A stretch of 64,000 nt of DNA from Betaproteobacteria bacterium. Its GTDB lineage: Bacteria; Pseudomonadota; Gammaproteobacteria; Burkholderiales; Rhodocyclaceae. A program made the position numbers and the translations under genes. The DNA is taken from contig JAHRYN010000002.1 of assembly GCA_020621405.1 (NCBI GenBank), positions 485,676-549,675 of the forward strand, written 5' to 3'. The notes beneath the pieces are model-generated. The model saw only the letters and a program-made list of their open reading frames with translations, searched no databases and was not told the DNA's origin. Positions 58,612 to 64,000 of this stretch are shown in pieces; the first letter of the stretch is position 1; every line of letters starts with the position of its first letter.

Positions 58612-59547
58612 TCAGCCGCGCTCGCCATTGTCGACCAGTGCCGACTTCCTCGCGACGATCTGTGCAAGCGCAATCCGCCCCTCCTGCAGATTTCGCCCCT
58701 GATTCTGAGCCATCGCCTTGAAGTCAGCGCCAAGCAGCAAATGGAATCCAAGGGATGGAAAGCCTTCTTTGCGGATCTTCTCGGCCAGCGACACGAACCA
58801 CGCGCGAGCCACTTCGGTTGTGTCGGTCCAGTCGGAAACCGTGAATCCTGCTTCTTCAAGCAGCCTGCGCAACGCATCCGGCGACACGAGGAAACTCGTA
58901 TCCGGCGTGCGTGCCCACGGAACAGGAAACAGCACCGGGCCGGAAGGGCCGGCCAGTATGTCGTAGATGGCAAGCGTGCCGCCCGGCTTCAGAACCCGGT
59001 GCATCTCCCGGTACAGCCGGCGTTTGTCCGGAATGTTCATTGCCACGTGTTCTGTCCAGACGACATCGAACACTGCGTCTTCAAACGGCAGGCGGGTGGC
59101 GTCGCCCTGGCGATAGTCGACCAGATCCGTCAGGCCGACCCTGGCGGAGAGCATGGCAGCGGCACGGCAGTACTCGTCTGTAAGGTCGATGCCGGTGACG
59201 CGGCAACCGAATTCCTTTGCCAGACATCGCGAAGTTCCACCTACGCCGCTGCCGACATCGAGAACGCGCTTGTTCGCATCGAGCCCGGCGGCCCGGGCAA
59301 GCTCGAGCGTCGCCATCCGCCCGCGGATATGAAACTGGTCGATGGGCGCCAGGTCTTCGGGCGTCAGGTGGTTCAGGTCCTTGCCCGCCTTCTCCAGCGC
59401 CGCCAATATGACGTCTCCCAGATCCGCACGGGTGTAGTGCGTCTGGATGGCTTCCTTGATACGTGCTTGGATGGAAACGACCCTCCTCGTATTGGCGCCG
59501 CCCGACGTTTGACCCGAACCGCCAGCGCCTCCCGGACCAAGCGTCAC
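58612..59547 (-). CDS. SAM-dependent class I methyltransferase
   Basis: A small-molecule-type methyltransferase. Motif I is VLDVGSGVGGTSR, then GCRVTGIDLTDEY, DLVDYRQGDATRLPFED and HRVLKPGGTLAIYD. The start is unclear: the conserved part begins at SIQARIKEAIQTHY just after a strong AGGAGG (59482-59487), but the codon where ATG is expected is GTT (59476-59478). The nearest upstream alternatives are GTG at 59547 (used here) and TTG at 59571. It may have lost its native start codon. Confidence 0.8.
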   Translation of the reverse strand: MTLGPGGAGGSGQTSGGANTRRVVSIQARIKEAIQTHYTRADLGDVILAALEKAGKDLNHLTPEDLAPIDQFHIRGRMATLELARAAGLDANKRVLDVGSGVGGTSRCLAKEFGCRVTGIDLTDEYCRAAAMLSARVGLTDLVDYRQGDATRLPFEDAVFDVVWTEHVAMNIPDKRRLYREMHRVLKPGGTLAIYDILAGPSGPVLFPVPWARTPDTSFLVSPDALRRLLEEAGFTVSDWTDTTEVARAWFVSLAEKIRKEGFPSLGFHLLLGADFKAMAQNQGRNLQEGRIALAQIVARKSALVDNGERG

Positions 59548-59580
59548 GCAGGAGCGAGTCGGCTCCGGCAAGGGCAGGCA

Positions 59581-60210
59581 TCACTGCAGTTCAGCGTAGG
59601 CTGTTTCAGGCCCCTTTGGCGGAAATTCCGACAGGGGGAAAGCCTTTCGCGCGCTCGATGACCGCACGCTCTTCGAAGCCCCCGAGCGGGCGAACACCGT
59701 ACGAACCGCCTTGCCGGAGATGTAGTTGGCGCTCTCGGCCCAGTCCGGTTCCACGCCGCTGTCGCTACAGCGCAGGGTCTCGACGTCAAGACCGGTCACA
59801 GCCCATGTGCCCTGACGAAAGGCAAATCTATGCGTGACCGAGCCTCGCGCACAGCCGCTTCGCGCACTCAGCGACAGCTCGAGACGATCGCGGGAGTTGA
59901 ACCGGAAGAGTTCGATGGTAGTTCCATAGTTCGAGGTAAGCGGAACCGTAAACGGTTTGGATCGCGCAACAATCTCAAAGACACCGGGGCTGGCTTCCGC
60001 AGCGACAAGCAGGGCTACGGAGTCTGCGCTGGTCCGGACAATGGCAGCCACAGGCATCGCCGTGTTGGTGTTGACGGCCACCTCCGCAATGAGGGGCTCG
60101 GTTCCGGGCATGGCCTGCGCCCGCAGGGCTTTCAGCGCGGGCGCAGGCGCCGACTGGGCCAGAACGAGGCCGGGAAGTGCACAGATGAGGGCGATCAAGG
60201 TGCGGCGCAT
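59581..60210 (-). CDS. Secreted protein of unknown function
   Basis: A 209-residue exported protein with signal peptide (MRRTLIALICALPGLVLAQ). The body has no motif I recognise; two cysteines (SGCARGS and LRCSDSG) may pair. It lies directly beside the attC site of the integron cassette, with its ATG only nine bases from the recombination point, so its original promoter may have been displaced. Confidence 0.65.
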   Translation of the reverse strand: MRRTLIALICALPGLVLAQSAPAPALKALRAQAMPGTEPLIAEVAVNTNTAMPVAAIVRTSADSVALLVAAEASPGVFEIVARSKPFTVPLTSNYGTTIELFRFNSRDRLELSLSARSGCARGSVTHRFAFRQGTWAVTGLDVETLRCSDSGVEPDWAESANYISGKAVRTVFARSGASKSVRSSSARKAFPLSEFPPKGPETAYAELQ

Positions 60211-60218
60211 TTGGTGAT

Positions 60219-60336
60219 TCCCAACGTAGAGCTAACCGGCCCGCGGCAGCCTGGCCGAGCTGCCGACAATGGACCAAGGCGGCTGCACGGCTTGGCTGCC
60301 ATGCCGTGGCGGGTCTGGTTGAGCGAGGGGTTAGGC
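60219..60336 (-). mobile_element. Integron attC recombination site
   Basis: On the minus strand the site has all attC parts in order: R'' GCCTAAC (60336-60330), a 5-base spacer, L'' GCTCAACC (60324-60317), an imperfect palindrome, L' GGTTAGC (60237-60231), a 5-base spacer and the 3' core (60225-60219). L'' and L' pair except for one extra base in L'', the extrahelical base that sets strand choice in attC sites. The central stem pairs CCCGC/GCGGG and GGCAGCC/GGCTGCC. The cassette's own R' (GTTAGGC) is at its other end, 61465-61459, and is a perfect complement of R''. Confidence 0.85.
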
Positions 60337-61464
60337 GTCAGTCGCAAAATATTCAGATAGCCTTTGGATCGGCTAAGAGGTGCCGCCTTGCACTGACAAC
60401 GATTCTTTGGGCTACATGGCCAAAGCTGCTTGAATCGCTTACCGGAATTCCGTGCGCCTGAAAATAGTCTTTCATAAATCGCTGCTTGTGCGAAGGACAG
60501 CGAGGGTCAATGGTGACCCCGAGAATGAATCCGGTCGGAAGGGGCAAGGAGATATGAGGTGTGCAGGAAAGAGATCTCTTCCAAGCCTCCTCTCGAAGGA
60601 TGGCTCGACCGTAGAGCAGCATTGCTCGATTGTGATTCGGGTGGCTGGTATTGGTATCGGGTCTTGATCTCATTTCGGCCATATCGGAGTTGGCGATTCT
60701 CAGCGTGTCGCTATTGAATGGCGTGAAGTTCATTATCAGTCGTACTTCTGCCTCGTGAGAGAAGGACTGATCTTTGTGTTTAAGTGCTTCAAATAAGTAC
60801 TGAATTTCCCGCTTGCTCTGCCTTGGGCCGCGGCTAAAGTGATCGGGGTTCTTCGGTATTCTGCCTGTCGCTTCAAGCTTGTCGTATGCGCGACGGCGGC
60901 GGTCAATGCTTCGCGCAATGCTTTCCCAGTTCTCATAGTTGACCGACACGATTTTCGATCCGTCGATAATTTGACCGTCACCGCTCGCCGCCGCGATAGC
61001 CGAAGTTGGATCACTGTTTCCGTCTGCATAACTGATCGCAGCTCGTTCAAGGCACTCAACTTTGGTCGAAAGCTGTACTGAACACATATCTCTTGAGTAC
61101 AGCGCCCACATCGCGACCGATTCTTTGGCCTTCGTCCAGCACGAAACATAGTTCCGGCTGGCTACGGAGCGTTGATACTTGATGAACTCCTCCTGCGAGC
61201 CGAAGTGCTTGGTAATCCCGGCGCACGGACCTGCGGCAACGGCAAGGACTGCCATAGCTGAGTCGATCGCTTCGTTAGCATCGGCGAATGTGGAGGCCAG
61301 CGGCAGATAAAGCCCCGCGCCTTCTACAGCTTGAGCAGCGGAGAAGAAGTCAACGATCCTGTAGATCTCTTGATCCCGTGTGACCGCGTTCAACTTCGGG
61401 TATGGCTCGTCAAATCGGGGTGTCATTCGGGGAAGAGCAGAAGTAGTGAAGTTCTGACGCCTAA
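60225..61464 (-). mobile_element. Single integron gene cassette (1240 bp)
   Basis: The cassette runs from TTAGGC at 61464 to the G at 60225, holding one gene and its attC. The bases at its start (GTTAGGCGTCAG, reading from 61465) are the exact complement of those around R'' (CTGACGCCTAAC), as required if both came from one circular cassette. No integrase gene is in the window. Confidence 0.8.
60353..61426 (-). CDS. DUF2971-like protein carried on an integron cassette
   Basis: A 357-residue soluble protein. The segments NYVSCWTK, ESVAMWALYS and SFSHEAEVRLIM resemble the DUF2971 (AbiGi-like) family, some members of which are linked to phage resistance. The start at 61426 (MTPRFDEPYPK) is chosen because the cassette boundary is at 61464; earlier in-frame starts would lie outside the cassette. 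Its G+C is clearly lower than the neighbours (27/60 at 60721-60780), a sign of transfer. The stop is 17 bases before the attC R'' site. The role is unproven. Confidence 0.7.
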   Translation of the reverse strand: MTPRFDEPYPKLNAVTRDQEIYRIVDFFSAAQAVEGAGLYLPLASTFADANEAIDSAMAVLAVAAGPCAGITKHFGSQEEFIKYQRSVASRNYVSCWTKAKESVAMWALYSRDMCSVQLSTKVECLERAAISYADGNSDPTSAIAAASGDGQIIDGSKIVSVNYENWESIARSIDRRRRAYDKLEATGRIPKNPDHFSRGPRQSKREIQYLFEALKHKDQSFSHEAEVRLIMNFTPFNSDTLRIANSDMAEMRSRPDTNTSHPNHNRAMLLYGRAILREEAWKRSLSCTPHISLPLPTGFILGVTIDPRCPSHKQRFMKDYFQAHGIPVSDSSSFGHVAQRIVVSARRHLLADPKAI

Positions 61465-61640
61465 CGACGCTGTAGAAATACCCCATTCCGGGGCAGGCGG
61501 TTGCATCCGGCCTTGGCCGGCTCAAAGTCGTTCATCATCATTTCAACCTCGCGAGCTTCGCTTCATCATCGTCCCCTGATGTCTGCCCTGACCGATGCCG
61601 GGCGCCCTTGCAGCGGTACCGCTTCCGTCCGGCAGCTTAC

Positions 61641-64000
<2,360 letters not shown>

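Noticed and set aside
59541-59570. Possible further REP arm (caggagcgagtcggctcc) upstream of the methyltransferase
   Set aside because: Only the first half resembles the REP arms and the palindrome is different.

Overview
The window is GC-rich, densely coded bacterial DNA. The gene types (glnS, a long-form leuA, leuS, an RND pump with a NodT-type outer-membrane factor, two-partner secretion with an ESPR-type signal peptide, GGDEF-EAL signalling) point to a Gram-negative betaproteobacterium. My best guess is the Rhodocyclales/Methyloversatilis neighbourhood, inferred from protein style rather than a database match.

Layout. 1-3050 (minus) is an accessory operon: a Phd/YefM-like antitoxin, a RelE/ParE-like toxin and a large adenine DNA methyltransferase that runs off the left edge, all with overlapping ends. 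3391-10663 is a multidrug-efflux locus: a TetR regulator, an adaptor-RND pump-SDR operon with ATGA overlaps (minus), and the divergent outer-membrane channel (plus). Matching inverted repeats lie on both sides of tetR. 10654-16654 is housekeeping: yegD-like Hsp70 and leuA on the minus strand, glnS and a flavin reductase on the plus strand. The glnS/leuA gap holds two short leucine-rich reading frames and hairpins that look like an attenuator for leuA.

16785-41733 is dominated by a two-partner secretion locus: tpsB, a giant 6411-residue TpsA adhesin (19.2 kb, a third of the window) and a FecR-domain protein. Two paralogous trypsin-like proteases lie on either side. The adhesin is built from five modules and contains long, nearly identical internal DNA repeats. 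A dicarboxylate symporter lies between fecR and the second protease.

41734-53409 carries REP-type palindromes, a tandem-fused UvrA (1876 residues, four ATPase sites), a small secreted protein, a Sir2-like deacetylase, and an orphan periplasmic binding protein directly upstream of a GGDEF-EAL membrane sensor. 53410-60210 is a minus-strand run of small enzymes: an epoxide-hydrolase-like protein with OsmC, a secreted esterase-like hydrolase, a STY0301-like protein, a cupin, GNAT with DUF1810, a lipoprotein metallo-hydrolase, a methyltransferase and a secreted unknown. 60219-61465 is a single integron gene cassette with a well-formed attC site carrying an AT-richer DUF2971-like gene. Next to it are an IS1182-type transposase remnant and leuS, which runs off the right edge.

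The observations most worth following are the integron cassette, the leuA leader region, the toxin-antitoxin-methyltransferase operon, the binding-protein/GGDEF-EAL pair, and the TpsB-TpsA-FecR locus with its homogenised repeats.
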